From positions 18,786,001 through 18,850,000 of the forward strand of contig OY727097.1 of the NCBI GenBank assembly GCA_963402885.1: a stretch of 64,000 bases of DNA. The letters are read 5' to 3'. The notes below the pieces were generated by a model that saw nothing but the letters and a program-made list of their open reading frames with translations, did not search any database and was not told the DNA's origin. This DNA comes from Antedon bifida. Taxonomy: Eukaryota > Echinodermata > Crinoidea > Comatulida > Antedonidae. The translations under genes were made by a program, and so were the position numbers. Position 1 is the stretch's first letter. Each line of letters opens with the position of its first letter. Below, in pieces: positions 11,501 to 26,500 of this stretch.

Positions 11501-14500
11501 TGGCTATGCTTCACTTCCAGCACCAATGTCATTGGGGATACCAATGCCCATGCTTCACTTCCAGCACCAATGTCATTGGGGATACCAATGCCCATGCTTC
11601 ACTTCCAGCACCAATGTCATTGGGGATACCAATGCCCATGCTTCACTTCTAGCACCAATGTCATTGGGGATACCAATGCCCATGCTTCACTTCCAGCACC
11701 AATGTCATTGGGGATACCAATGCCCATGCTTCACTTCCAGCACCAATGTCATTGGGGATACCAATGGCTATGCTTCACTTCCAGCACCAATGTCATTGGG
11801 GATACCAATGCCCATGCTTCACTTCCAGCACCAATGTCATTGGGGATACCAATGCCCATGCTTCACTTCCAGCACCAATGTCATTGGGGATACCAATGCC
11901 CATGCTTCACTTCCAGCACCAATGTCATTGGGGATACCAATGCCCATGCTTCACTTCCAGCACCAATGTCATTGGGGATACCAATGCCCATGCTTCACTT
12001 CCAGCACCAATGTCATTGGGGATACCAATGCCCATGCTTCACTTCCAGCACCAATGTCATTGGGGATACCAATGCCCATGCTTCACTTCCAGCACCAATG
12101 TCATTGGGGATACCAATGCCCATGCTTCACTTCCAGCACCAATGTCATTGGGGATACCAATGCCCATGCTTCACTTCCAGCACCAATGTCATTGGGGATA
12201 CCAATGCCCATGCTTCACTTCCAGCACCAATGTCATTGGGGATACCAATGGCTATGCTTCACTTCCAGCACCAATGTCATTGGGGATACCAATGCCCATG
12301 CTTCACTTCCAGCACCAATGTCATTGGGGATACCAATGCCCATGCTTCACTTCCAGCACCAATGTCATTAGGGATACCAATGCCCATGCTTCACTTCTAG
12401 CACCAATGTCATTGGGGATACCAATGCCCATGCTTCACTTCCAGCACCAATGTCATTGGGGATACCAATGCCCATGCTTCACTTCCAGCACCAATGTCAT
12501 TGGGGATACCAATGCCCATGCTTCACTTCCAGCACCAATGTCATTGGGGATACCAATGCCCATGCTTCACTTCCAGCACCAATGTCATTGGGGATACCAA
12601 TGGCTATGCTTCACTTCCAGCACCAATGTCATTGGGGATACCAATGCCCATGCTTCACTTCCAGCACCAATGTCATTGGGGATACCAATGCCCATGCTTC
12701 ACTTCCAGCACCAATGTCATTGGGGATACCAATGCCCATGCTTCACTTCCAGCACCAATGTCATTGGGGATACCAATGCCCATGCTTCACTTCCAGCACC
12801 AATGTCATTGGGGATACCAATGGCTATGCTTTATTTTAAAATATAGTAATTTTAAGCACGGAGCTACCCTAAGAGTGGTAAAGGTACTCAAAATTGTTTA
12901 CCAACGTCTAAATGTTAAATATAAAATATCTGCATAAATTATACGTTAATTGCTAAATTAAACATTACATTATTAGTCCAGTAAAGATAAGTCAAAAATA
13001 GGGTGAACCTAGAACAAATTGCAACAGAATTTTTGTTTGTTCTATCTGGTAAATATGGTTCAAATGAACATCATATCCAAAGTTTACCAAAATCGGACAA
13101 CGGGAAGTGGGTTAATTAGCATAAATTCAAAATGGCCGCCATTTGCTATTTTGAAGCCCCATATCTCCTTAACGGTTGGATTTAGACCACCTAAGTGCAT
13201 TACGAGTAGATATAAATGTGATATTAAACATTCTAATTAGCTTATTTAAATTTCCATATGACGTACCTATGACGTCATATGGTAGTTGTGACGTCATATA
13301 TTATGTTATAACTGTGTTATAACTGTTTAAATGACATTATACTATGCAAACAATTTAAGAACTGCAAGAAAACATGTTTCTTAACATTCTCCTTGTTGAA
13401 ATAAACATTATTTCCAAAGTTTACCAAAATCGGACGTCAGGAAGTGGGTTAATTAGCCTACATTCAAAATGGCCGCTATTTACTATACCATTTTGAAGGT
13501 CCATATCTCCTTAAACGGTTGGTTTTAGACCACCTAAGTGCATTGCTAGTAGATATAATTGTGATATTAAACTTTCCAATTAGCATATTTAAATTACCAT
13601 ATAACGTACCTATGATGTCATAAGATATATGACGACATTATGCCACAATAATGCTCAATTAGCATTATTCTAAGGGAAAAATATAGAAACCGTAGGAAAA
13701 GATGTTTTTAATCTCATGAAAATAGTAGAACATTTAACACATCCAGGTTAAGATCATGGGTATCAGAAGATATTCAGCCACATTCCAGTTAATTTTCTGC
13801 AACTTTTTATAACAGCATATATATCTCATATATATTTTAAGAAAAGAGATTCTTAATTCTGTAATGAGTCTGGGTTTTAATAATTCGACCCCATCCTAAA
13901 TATGGAGTTGGATCACAGCAAGTTTCCCATCCAAAATACATACATAGAAAATGTAATGTCAAATGTCAAAATACTTCCACCATACATGTAGGCACAGCGA
14001 GTCTACTTCATTGGCTTTTCTGATGTCTTTTTTAATTTTGGACTGAACAGTTCTTGCTTCGAATATTTCTTTGCAAGTGCAGAGCGTTACAAAGATGTTT
14101 CAAATTTGCTCCTTAAGATGTTTTAATTAAGTACCAATTATTCCACTATTTTTGGCTTCTTCTGTCTTAAAACGCAATCGCTTTTTTTAATGATGGCGAA
14201 GTAATATATTTAATAGATCCCCATCTGCATTCAAAGTTTCTATTCCATTTTTCTGACTTTTTCTGTCAAGGAAGTTGAATACTGTCTGTTGTCGAAAAAT
14301 TAAATACTGTAATTAGTAGTGGCAAGTTTGAAAATTACTTTTTGGATTCCGTTGATGTTGATGGTTCTTCATCCTTGTTGACACATTATTTAATGTCCTT
14401 GTTATATGCTCATTGAATCTAAAAATTATATGTCATAAACGATGATTGACACCAAACAGATGCAATTTCTGGCAATGAAATAGCAACTTTGAAAGAGCAG

Positions 14501-17500
14501 AATGGAGATGCTGACTATACCGAAACTACAGTATAACATTTATCATTTTATGTATCATCTCAATTCCCAGTTGGGGAATTGAGATGTGTTTGTGTGCAGT
14601 TTCTACATTTTTTAGCATAGGATAATGTCATTTAAGCAGTTATAACATAATATATGACGTCACAACTACCCTATGATGTCATATTTACGTCATATGGTAA
14701 TTTAAATGTGCTAATTCGAAGTTTAATGTCACATTTATATCTACTCGCAATGCACTTAGGTGGTCTAAAACCAACCGTTAAGGAGATATGGGGCTTCAAA
14801 ATGATATAGGTATTAGCGGCCATTTTGAATTTATACTAATTAACACACTTCCTGACGTCCGATTTTGGTAAACTTTGGAAATTATGTTCATTTCAACAAG
14901 GAGAATGTTAAGAAACTTGTTTTTCTGCAGTTTCTCAATTGTTCGCATAGTATAATGTCATTTAAGCATTTATAACATCATATATGACGTCACAACTACC
15001 ATATGACGTCATAGGTACGTCATATGGGAATTTAAATATGCTAATTAGAATGTTTAATATCACATTTATATCTACTCGTAATGCACTTAGGTGGTCTAAA
15101 TCCAACCGTTAAGGAGATATGGGGCTTTCAAATAGCAAATGGCGGCCATTTTGAATTTATGCTAATTATCCCACTTCCCGATGTCCGATTTTGGTAAACT
15201 TTGGATATGATGTTCATGTTCACCATATCAACCATATAAAACAAAAAAAAATTCTGTTGCAATTTGTTCTAGGTTCAACCATAGTTTTACTGGACTATAT
15301 CGTTAAATATATTTAAATAACAGTATGGTATAAATTCAAATATACGTTTTTCATAAATATTATTACTCTAGTAGCTAGATCAACTTTCATATGCACTTTG
15401 AGGTTTCAGAGAACTTTTGACTTATTGAAATTGGTTTAGGGCTTAATTACACATTTTAAAAAAGGGGCAAAAGGTCAGGGTGAAAGGTTATAAGAGCAAA
15501 CGCCAATAGGTCCTTAAATCTTGACAACCACTGGTCACAGCGATTTGGTCTCAAATTGATCAGAAGGTATACATTTATGTTCAGTCTAATGGGACATTTT
15601 AGTCAGAAATGACTGGAAATGGCATTTCTAACCTTTGACCAACAACCCAGGGCATGTATGTATCTCCTGTATCTAAAATACTGGTCATAGACACTTGAAT
15701 TTGGTCTTAAATTGTTTGAAATATACATTTTGTTATTTGTTACACATTTTGAAATATTGTTACAAAAGGTCAAGGGTTGTATGAACAAACACAAATAGGT
15801 AGGCAACCACTGGTCACAGCAAGTCAATTTTGGTCTCAAATGTTCAATGTATATTTCGAACAATTTGATACAAAATTTAAGTTTCTACGACCAGTACTTA
15901 CAAAGATATGAAGATGCCCTGGTATGTGGGTCAAATGTCAGAAATGGCATTTCTGATCATTTTTGACTAAAATGCCCCATTAGACTGAATATGAAAGTTG
16001 ATCTAGTAGAGAATATATAAATCTTTGATGCCAAAATCAAAATATTTGCAATATATATCAATGCACTGTACAAACATCAATACTTGATACATTAACCAAT
16101 TCTGGTCACTGTATTACAGTTTGAAATTATATCACATTACTTAGAGTACAAGATGTCAGGTCGGTCTATCTGTGAGAAATCATATTTTAAATAAATACTG
16201 TAAAACAATGTGTTGAGGTGATTACCTGTTCTGGAACGGAAACTTCATATTTTTCAAGAATTGCAAACTCATCATGTAATGGACTAAATTGAGACTCAAT
16301 CTCTCGTTGTTCATTCTGTAGCTTTTCAAGTAAATCTAAGCTGTCACCAAGTTCATCCAACGTTTGAGGAGGCTTACTTAGCCTGGAAGAGTGTTAGTAA
16401 AAAACCAAATGCCTTAATTAAATTACCAACAACATTGTTATACAGTACTAACAAATTAATGTTAATTATAACACACATGAATTTATCCTTGACATTTGAT
16501 TGGTTTTCCAACCGACGTTGAGTTGTGTTGAGTTTTAAACTTGATAAAGTTGAGAATAAATGATGATCAAGCCGGACTGCTAATAACATAAATTCATTAA
16601 TTCGACCTTGGTTTAGCATCCTCTCTCAAGTGGACATGCAAAAGTGCAACAACAAAAAAATGAAGACAAAACTTTAAAATGACATTGTCTTTTTTTATTA
16701 TAATTTAATTTGACTTACACTTCTTATTTCAAAGACCATCAGACCTTAAAAGTTTACAAAAAGGTGAAAAAGATTGCTGCGTTATGAAAATTCAAGGAGC
16801 ATCAGCGGTTATACATTTTGTTCACAAACTACAATGTCGTAACTTGTGAACCATTTGATTGGTTTCCTGTCAATCACATTTCAGTGATCTGAACTAAGTC
16901 GATAAAAAGCCTGTTAAATTGTTGAACCTGGTGAACTCAACATCGACTGGAAAATACTTGTGTTGTCTTTCGATTGTGGTTAACTACCTGGTACAGGCGT
17001 CGCTGTGAGTTCAGTACAGCTAGCGTTATAGTATAAAACATATTGTATGCTCATAGTATATATAGATATATGTGTATGTTATCATATAAAACATACACAG
17101 TATAAAAAGTATTAGGCAAATCATAATCAGTTATTTACAAAGACTGTACTTGTAATTGTATTGCATTTAAGCCATTTTAGGATTGGAAATTGGAATTAGG
17201 TACTTTTACTGACTGAACTCACTCTTCCCTGGTAATACCTTCTAACTAGAGCAGGTTCTGGAATGTCTGTACTGAACGGATGGTTCCTGAATATTTAAAT
17301 TAGGCGAATACGCCCTCCTAAATCCTAAACCCTCTCTTGAAATTTTCAAACTCTCCTTCAGCTACAAGGCCCCTCATTTCTACAATGATCTTCCTCTATC
17401 TATCCGCAATTCCTTATCCTTTTCCTCTTTCAAAACTAGACTTATGACTTTTCTCAAAACTATGTAATCCCTTTCCAGATTTTAAATTGTAAAATATTAG

Positions 17501-20500
17501 ATCTAAATATTTATATTTTTGCTTAATTTAACATATCAGTTATTTTCTATATTCCAAATTTTCTTATTATTCAGATTTTTATTCTTATGTAATTAATTTT
17601 ATTTTTTAGGTTTTTGTTTTTCTTTCACTTTTCTGTTTTTGTTGTATTTTGTGTATTGTATCTGTTCTGAGGGTCCCAAATGATCAGCAACTGCTGGATG
17701 GATCACCCTCATTAAATATGGTTAAAATAAAAAATAAATAAAATAAAACAAGCTCCATCAAGCCGATATTTGATGTACCACATCCAATTATTTCACAGCA
17801 TGATATAGTACGTACCAAATGGTACAGGCACAGGCATTTCTTCAAGATGGCATGCCATTGCCAAAGAACAAGCTGTGCAAGCTGATTATCTTTCCTAGTA
17901 TATACATTATATACCTTTGCGCTATGACTACAAGCAGTGGATATGAATGGTATTATGAGACTTATGAGACAATCCTTTAACTAAGTGTCTGGCGCGCTTG
18001 AAGAAATTTGATCATTTCATAATGATCATTTTGACTGTGTGACATTCTTTTGTTAAAAATTGACTGGTCGAACAGGTATTATTATAGATCCACCATACAT
18101 TTTAATGGCCATTGGCCAGCGGGCGTGTACTAAACAAATGTGTGTTAATATATCTTTATGAGTGAAATGGAGAGATTATTTCATTTGTTTGATTCTACAT
18201 ATAGAATAGAAAGAGAACAGTCAATCTTTTAACTTCCAAAATATTTTAACTTTTCCGAAATATTTCAACTTTTCCAATCATAAACATTCATTATACTATA
18301 TTTCTGCTTTCTCAACTTGACATAAACTATTGAAAGTTTTATTAAAATCTTGTTTTATTTTGACATTCCTATAAATTAAAAATCAATGACTTACTTTTCT
18401 GAGTTATCCTTAAGGTATGTGTGTAACTTGGTGAGTTTTTGGCTGGCCATAAATTGTAAGAGCGTTGTAAACTTACTCTGCCACTCATTGCAGTGATGTA
18501 AAAGTGCAAATTTGAGGGGAGAGCAATCCAGCAAAACAAATTGTATGTTCAAAACTGTCTCCTCCTTTTGTACATTATTGGCTACCTCAGTATATCTTTA
18601 AATATTGCAAATAAAAACAGTTAATCAGTAATTATAAAGTTGCAACAGATCAGATAATATGAATTATTGGCAATGCACAATTCTGCATTCGAATAGGCGT
18701 GATTGGTTATAAAACCAAGCACTATATTATGTATGTAGAAACTATATTTGTACCTAACAAAATTAGCCACCAATTTTTGTTTATAGAATATGATTAGACA
18801 TTGGTCCCTAAACAAGGAACAGGCCATTAAAAACTAGGGACTACTGCCTTCTTTACATAATGAATGTTGCACAACAAAAATTAAAGAAACAAAATAAAAA
18901 TTGTAACTAAATATCTACCAGTAGTAGTAGTTACAGTAGTGAATGTTAGTAAATAAAAACAACATTATGTAAAAGAGAATATATGATTTTTATTGTACTT
19001 AAATAATCTAACCCTAACCTAGCAATATCGGCATCAAATGATGAAACAGGAGGATTCAAATTTTGGTATCTACGTATAAAAGCATCTTTATTGATCTCCC
19101 AGATCTCTCGATAGTTATCCCATGTGCTTAGATACGACTTAAGGTGTTGTGCATTGGCCTGCATACCACTGTCAATACTCTTCTGTATTTTTCGTGTCTC
19201 TTCATCTTTATCAATAACAGAAAATATTGGCTGTGAAAAAAAGGCAACACATAAAATTATATAATTTTTTTGGCATCCAAAAATAATATTTTCCCACACA
19301 CAAGGTGTCTCTTATCAAGCTAATCTAACAACAGGACACTGAGCTCGACTTGCCAAGATAGGCTATCATAACAGACTTTGATCTGACAAATTCATACAAA
19401 GCCGTCAAATTATAGGCTATATACACCATGCGTTTTTATTGCTATTTAATTGTATTTTAGTATTTTAAAAGGTCTGTGTCTGATTTTTTACAAATATGAA
19501 GTTTAAATAGCCATCTATTTTTGGGTTTTTTTTTTTTATCAAAGTGGACAGAACATTTCATAGTTAACAGTTATTTGAAATTTTTCATTTTTTCGAGTGA
19601 ATTGAAATTATGTTTTAACCTTCATTTTGACAATGTCATTAAAATGCATAAAGTCAGATGTTTATACTCACTTTATTGTGATGTTTCCCCAAAAGGGTGC
19701 CTCTCATATACATACTTCAATGTACACATTGATTAATATATATATATATATTGAAAGTGGGAGGGGTTTTGGATAATAAAGCAATGCTATCAATAAGTTG
19801 TACGGATGGTACTGTTTTGGTACCCACTGGAAAATCGAAAATCAGTCAAGCATTTAGGGGACATAGACTGATCGTTTCGGAACTAGAAGTAAACATTTGA
19901 TCTGGCGGAGCTCAGCGTCCTGTTGTTAGATTGCCTTGCACTTATTATGTATTTTATACAGATACTGTATTATAAACACCAGTTTTTAAACTTGGTTGAT
20001 TACATTAATATATGTACAGTTATTTTTAAAATTATTTCAAAAAATGTATTTCTTACTATTGTTAAAGGGGGATTCTGGGTTTAAAATTGCTTTTAAATAT
20101 CATTTATTTATTAAATAAAAAATATTATAACAATATAGACATGTCAGAATGAAGAAGTAGTAACGAGAAATTAAAAAAATTAAATTTCATATACATTTTA
20201 GGGTAAATTCATGGAAAGTCTGTTTTTCAGCAGCTTAGGGAAGCTCATTAATATTCATGAGATATTCACAAAGTCACGTCATCAGTGGATTCCAAACTCG
20301 CGACGTCATGTACGTTGTGTTTGTCAACTAATTTACATCTCTCTCCCCCTGTCAAACGACGACCACCCGATCATTGTGAAATACATTTTTTTGTAGATTT
20401 TCTAAGCTAGGCCTAAAGTGTAATAATAACAGTAGTAGCATATATTTATTTGACATTTAATGAAATAAAAAATTTAGTACAGTTACGGAGTCATAAATTA

Positions 20501-23500
20501 TATACTATTTTTATACCTCGAATAGTACAGATCGTATTATCGGCTTCACGTACTAGGCTAGGCCTAGCCTAAATCATTTTTTTTCATGGGTGAGAGCCAT
20601 TCTGACTAGGGATTCCATATGGCTACGTTAAAACATTGGGGCCCATCATGGGCCTAGCTAGCCTACTACTAAACGATTGGCCCATAAATAACAAAACTCA
20701 GTGGATTCCAAACCCATCCTATCAACCAAACTCCTAAACAATCTAAACCTAAAACATTCTACAAAATCGGCTGTAAATATTGAGGCAAAACAAGGTCCGA
20801 TCGCCGTCCGCACGTATGGTGTCCCGATCGTCTAAGTAGGCCTAAAATAAGCCTAGTTTACTCTCCAAAAAAGCGGATACTGCATCAAGCAAGTAGACCA
20901 GGTAGTAGGAAGGAGACCTAGCCGATCCGGCCCAGTTAAAAATTGAGCTAGCTAGTGTAGTAGACCCTTGCGAATTGATACTACCAGGCCTTTTACTATA
21001 GGCTACACTTAAAATTAGCAATACTTATGTTTACAAATATTCCAACTCTCTCATTCGAGCTATATTATCTATACCATTCCGGTAGGTCGAGTCGACCTTT
21101 AATCAAATACTGTACATCGTTCATGTTGTGATTATAGACGGGGTATACTCGACCCGACCAGTTTGGTATTGTATACTGTATCTGCTTATCATGTGACGAT
21201 GCCAGGCATGGGCAGAGAGAGCATGTGTATCGTCGTCTCGCTGTCCTCGCTCAGCAGGAATGTATACGTTACGCTTCATTGATTTTGAAGACTTTCCCTA
21301 AGTCAGTGCGACAATCGGCAAACGTAAAGTGCAAACATATCTAATTTTTCACTGTTTTGATGAATTTTCATAGAAAATTGACTTTATAAATGGTAAGACC
21401 GACTAAAATTACATCAGATAAGTATAATTTTACAAAAGCAATTGATATGGTTAATGATAACGAGTCGTCGGAAGATTGACCATTTCACGAACTTCCTATT
21501 CTGTAACACAGTGTCATATCGCCGTAGCTGCACTTGTAATCTGGCCTCATTTCACAGCCTTCGTTCTGCTTCACTGGGCGCTTATATAAATTGAAACTTT
21601 TACCGTTCAAGAGACAAACAAATATATTTTACATTTTTTACTATTTATTTTAAACCCGGAACCCCCCTTTAATGTTTGGCCAATGTAATGAATATATATC
21701 AATTTCTTACAAAGTACTATATTGAATTTTAGTATGCTGGATGAATCTAAAGTTTGAAATATTAATGTCTAAACAGCACAAGCTTACTTCTTTTGTAGAT
21801 TTTTTTCTCGTCAAAAGATCTGGAAGTCTTGGTATAATAGAGACAGCCTTGGTCAAATGACTACTGGTGCTCATCACCAATGATGCTAATTGCATTAGTG
21901 TTGGTGAAAACTCAACCTGAAAAAATAATCCACAAAGACGAAAGATTTAATTCTAATTTTAAAAAAAAGAAGCACAAAGAATATCTAATTACATTCATCT
22001 CTTCACACGCACCCTTTGCCGAATGAAGTTCAAACCAACTAAAATGAGAGGGTGGTTGGAGGCAAGTGCAACAGACCAAACAAATGTTTACTAAAAATCC
22101 AGCTGCAATGTAGAGTCCGCCCACTTGCTTGGCAAATTGCCAACTTCTGTATGCAATTCAAAACATTAAAAATATGAATTTGTTTTATATTTATATAACT
22201 TTTATTGAATGAATATAGTATTACAATTATTCTTTTTGAACTTTTAATTTTACACAAACCACATTGTCAACAGCAGTGAAAATCAACCAAAGGACCAGGT
22301 CATCAAACGTTGTTTATGTTCAGGGCATATATATATATATATATGCTTTATCTTGATAAAACTATTGTTCATAGCAACATGTATTTGGCCTTATATTTTA
22401 TATTCATTCTAATGAACCATTTCAGCAAAAAAAGAGAATAGGAAAATGTTGAAAATAGGATTTATGGTAATGACAGGTGGTGTCTACAAAATCCATAGTC
22501 ATGTGTATTAATGTTAAGATACCAATTTCATAGAAAAAATAATTTTATTTTAATGAAAACATTATTATTATTATTATTATTATAATGTTGTAATTAAGGT
22601 TAAGCGTTATACGCGAATTACGTAACGATGCATCATTATGTTTATGCGTATCAATTAAGAACGTACGCTTATGTTGGTCGCGTGCGTTGTATTCAAACAA
22701 GTCTCAATAGTATTCTTATAGTTGTTATGAGTCAGTTAGCGTATCTACGTCGAGTAGTAAAGTACCGACTAGGCCTAGTCTGTTGCTAACCTGTTGCTAA
22801 CTAGTCATCTTGGACGCTCTAAATGCAGAAAGAGTGATTTACGATGTACAGAGCTGTGTGTTGCCAGGGAAAATGTGACCTACAATAAGTGTTAAATGCA
22901 TGTAACTATAAACATAAACAAATAGTGTAAAGCCAGTATGGTTTGAGCTACATTCAAAATGGCCGCCATGCAATCAAAGACGTTATACCAATATGTTTGT
23001 TGACCTAAATACCATATTATACTTTGTACCTAAAATTATAACTGTAGGTACCGTACTGAAACATTTTGAGTTCGCCATTTTGAAATTCAAAATGGCCGCC
23101 ATGCAATTAAAATGTTAGTTAAATACCAATATGTTTGGTTTACCATATAATTTGCACCTAAAATCAGAACTCTGTGTACCTTTTTAGCAGAGATATACCT
23201 GAAAAGTAAAAATTTGAAGTCCGCCATTTTGAAATCCAACATGGCCACCATGCAATCAAAATGTTAGTTATACCAATATGTTTTGTGACCCCATTAACAT
23301 ATAATTTGCACCTAAAATTAGAACTCTAAGTGCCTCTTTAGCAGAGATATACCTGAAAAGTGAACTGTGCAAAGTTTCAGAATGTTACCACAATTTGAAG
23401 GATTGGTTCACTTAACAGGCCTACTATTCAGGAAAAATGTCACATTCCACTTTCCGCGTTATTGACGGAAATCATGTTTGAAAATCCAGAGTCTCATAAA

Positions 23501-26500
23501 TATTTAGGGGTTTGGATAGATACGAATCTAAGTTGGGATACACATATGTACATAGTGTCTTCTAGGTGTTTAACGACTGTATTCAGTTAGTTGAAACAAT
23601 ATAATAGAGGCTGTAATTCTTTATCTCTTTGTTATCAATGTGTTATTCAATCTGTATTAAGCTTTGTTGTGTTACTTGGGTAAATGGTCTAACAAAGAAA
23701 AATTTGAGAACATAGTTAGGAATGCAAGCAAAATTACTGGTGTCAAGATTAAAGATATCACACAAATGTGTAATGATGAAATGATATCTAAATTAAATAG
23801 TATTTTAGCTGATGAATCTCAAATTCTCAACAATAAGTTAGTAGTTACCAGATCTGGAAGATTAACAACAATTCCAGTTAAAACAATTAGATATAAATTT
23901 CATTCTTACCTAGCGCTATTAGACTACACAACAATGAGCTCCAAAGATAGGTCTTTTGTATTTTATATTGCTTGATCAGTTGTTAAGTTCCATGTTGATC
24001 ATGAATGTAAATATTATGTGTGTATTGTTTTGTTTGTGTTTTTCTGCCAAGAAAACAATTATCATTGTACTATATGTATGAATGAATCGAATATATATTT
24101 CATGACCAGTGGGCAAACTCTGTCAACGTCTAAATATAGTGTGATGTCGTTGGTGGTATATACATGCATGACGTTGTTGACTAGACTAGCAGGATGAAAA
24201 AGACAGTGCTAATATTATTAGCTGAAAATATAATTCTGAAAACAATATTCTTTTCCAGCTTTTCTTTTCATTAAAAATCATTAAATAAAATAATTACTCT
24301 CGCGATTGACGTTACACAAATATCTTTCGGAAAATGGTCTTAATAATAGCTGCGTTGTTCATGACAAATCGCCACTGAGCTAGCGCGAAACTATAGCCTA
24401 CTGCTGACGTTGTTGAAAAAATGTTGATGTTCTGCCAATTGTCAGCAGAAACGAACAGATACTATACAGGCAAGAACACACATATTAATTTCTTAGGGTG
24501 TGTGTGTACGTCAAATGGAATTTCTACAACGATCGTTCGGCTCACTCGGAATTGTTTTTCCAATGATTGATCATGCAGCTCACGAACGCACGTGGTTGTT
24601 CCTTATAAGAAAAGGGTGCGTGTACACTACACCAAATGGAATTGTTTTTCTACAAAGATCATTCGCATTAAATACATGTAAGCCTACACTATTCTATACC
24701 ATGATGATAGGTTTATTTAATAAATAAACATACAATAGCCTACATTTAAGTATAAACCCTTTTTAGGACCATGCAGAACCATGGGAAAATGTGAAAGATC
24801 ATGGGAAAATTGTGATTTTTTATTGTGATATTTAGATCAGACATATTTTGCCATCATTATAGTTTCAAATTTTTTTAAATAAAAGTAAAACTGTATTTTA
24901 ATTTAAAAAAAAAAAAAAAAAAATATTACTGCACTTTACTATACTAAGAATAACATTGTATACAGTATGTACGTATAGCCAGAGATTTGCAGCACGATAG
25001 TGACAGCCACACAACTGGGAATTTCCCTGTCAACTGAACAAACGTTACTACAGCGTACTCTACTGTACTACATTATACCGCATGTTGTTGCTGAAAAAAA
25101 AAATCATTCAGACTCCAAACAACGGGAATTTCCCTGAATTGAAAATAGCGGAAGCAAGACACGCAACGTATAATGTATTACAAAATGTTCAAACCGTATA
25201 CTATGTTTAGATAGAAATGTCTATGACGTACGTTACACAGTGAATTGGGTTTTGATTAAACTTCTTTGTTTTTAATCATGTCAATTGTCATCACTGCCAT
25301 CGATGTTCCACATGTTTTTTTCACTTCGTGTCGACGGTGTGCTCAGAGTGATGTGGGTCATGGGTTCCAGTTGGATTTAAATTCAATGCATTAATGAATG
25401 TATTTTATTAGCGGTGTTGGATAATTGTCTTTCGTAGGGCCACATTTGGAATTACTTTTTACACAATATCATATTATTTTGTTATAACTTAACAAGAAAT
25501 ATAGCCTTATTAATCGCTAGGCTTAGGCTCTGGGCCTACTAATACTACATAGGGCGTAACTGTAAGGGTAGAATTTGTGGGATCACGACCAAAAAACAAA
25601 ACACCATGGTCACACCGTGCTTAAATTTGAGTTTGTGTTTACCGACCAACAGACCAACCAACAGACCGACATAGTGAGCTGTAGAGTTGCGTTGCAGACG
25701 ACTAAAAACAATTGGCCACTCATAGACTTAAGAATGGTTACTTGCGGGAACGAAGCAATAGTTAATAGCTGTACTGTATGCCTAATATATAATGTTTAAA
25801 AGAGTTATATAGAATGATATAATATAATGTGACCCAAGAATCCTCCAATCACTCAAAATGACAAAGAGTGTATTCAGGTGTGTTGTAAAATTTAACTAGA
25901 GGCCTAGCTGTTTTTAACCTTAATAAAGAAAATTTGAAGTTAGTTAATTTAAATAAGATTTACCTTCACTCCATCAAGGGTAACCTTTACTCTGAAGAGA
26001 GGGTTTGGCATACTTTTTCCATCACCATTAATGGCTCTCGACAGTTCTTGTAAAGACCATTTGACATTTAATCTGAAAGCCTCTTCTACCATACGATCCA
26101 TTTTTTCTGTGTACCTGTGCCAGTGGTTTTGTACCTGTAAAATATTTGATCTGTATTTTGATCTATAGTCCAGTCATAGAAACAAACGAAATGAATGAAA
26201 GAAACATGCTTTAAGATAAAGTACAAACTAAATGTAAATGTCTTGTAGTAGCATAACTAATATACCTGAATGTAATGTATGTTTGTTTGTATTTGAACTT
26301 TTACTAAATGTTATTTAATATTTATATACATATTTTTAAATAATTCCACACCTAAATTTTGACCAATAGTTTCTTCTATTGGAACTGTTAATTATATTCT
26401 GACAAATTGTTTGTGCTAATTACTTCTTCTGGTATTACCTAAACAATGTGTGGCGACTGATTCGTTCACATTTGTGAAGGAAGTCCAAAATGTTGACACT

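Noticed and set aside
14553-14585. Perfect hairpin (ATCTCAATTCCC/GGGAATTGAGAT) as a terminator or RNA element
   Set aside because: Lies inside the transposon interior; no transcript context, and eukaryotic terminators are not of this kind.
22562-22584. (ATT)n run as a regulatory site
   Set aside because: A simple microsatellite, nothing further to support it.
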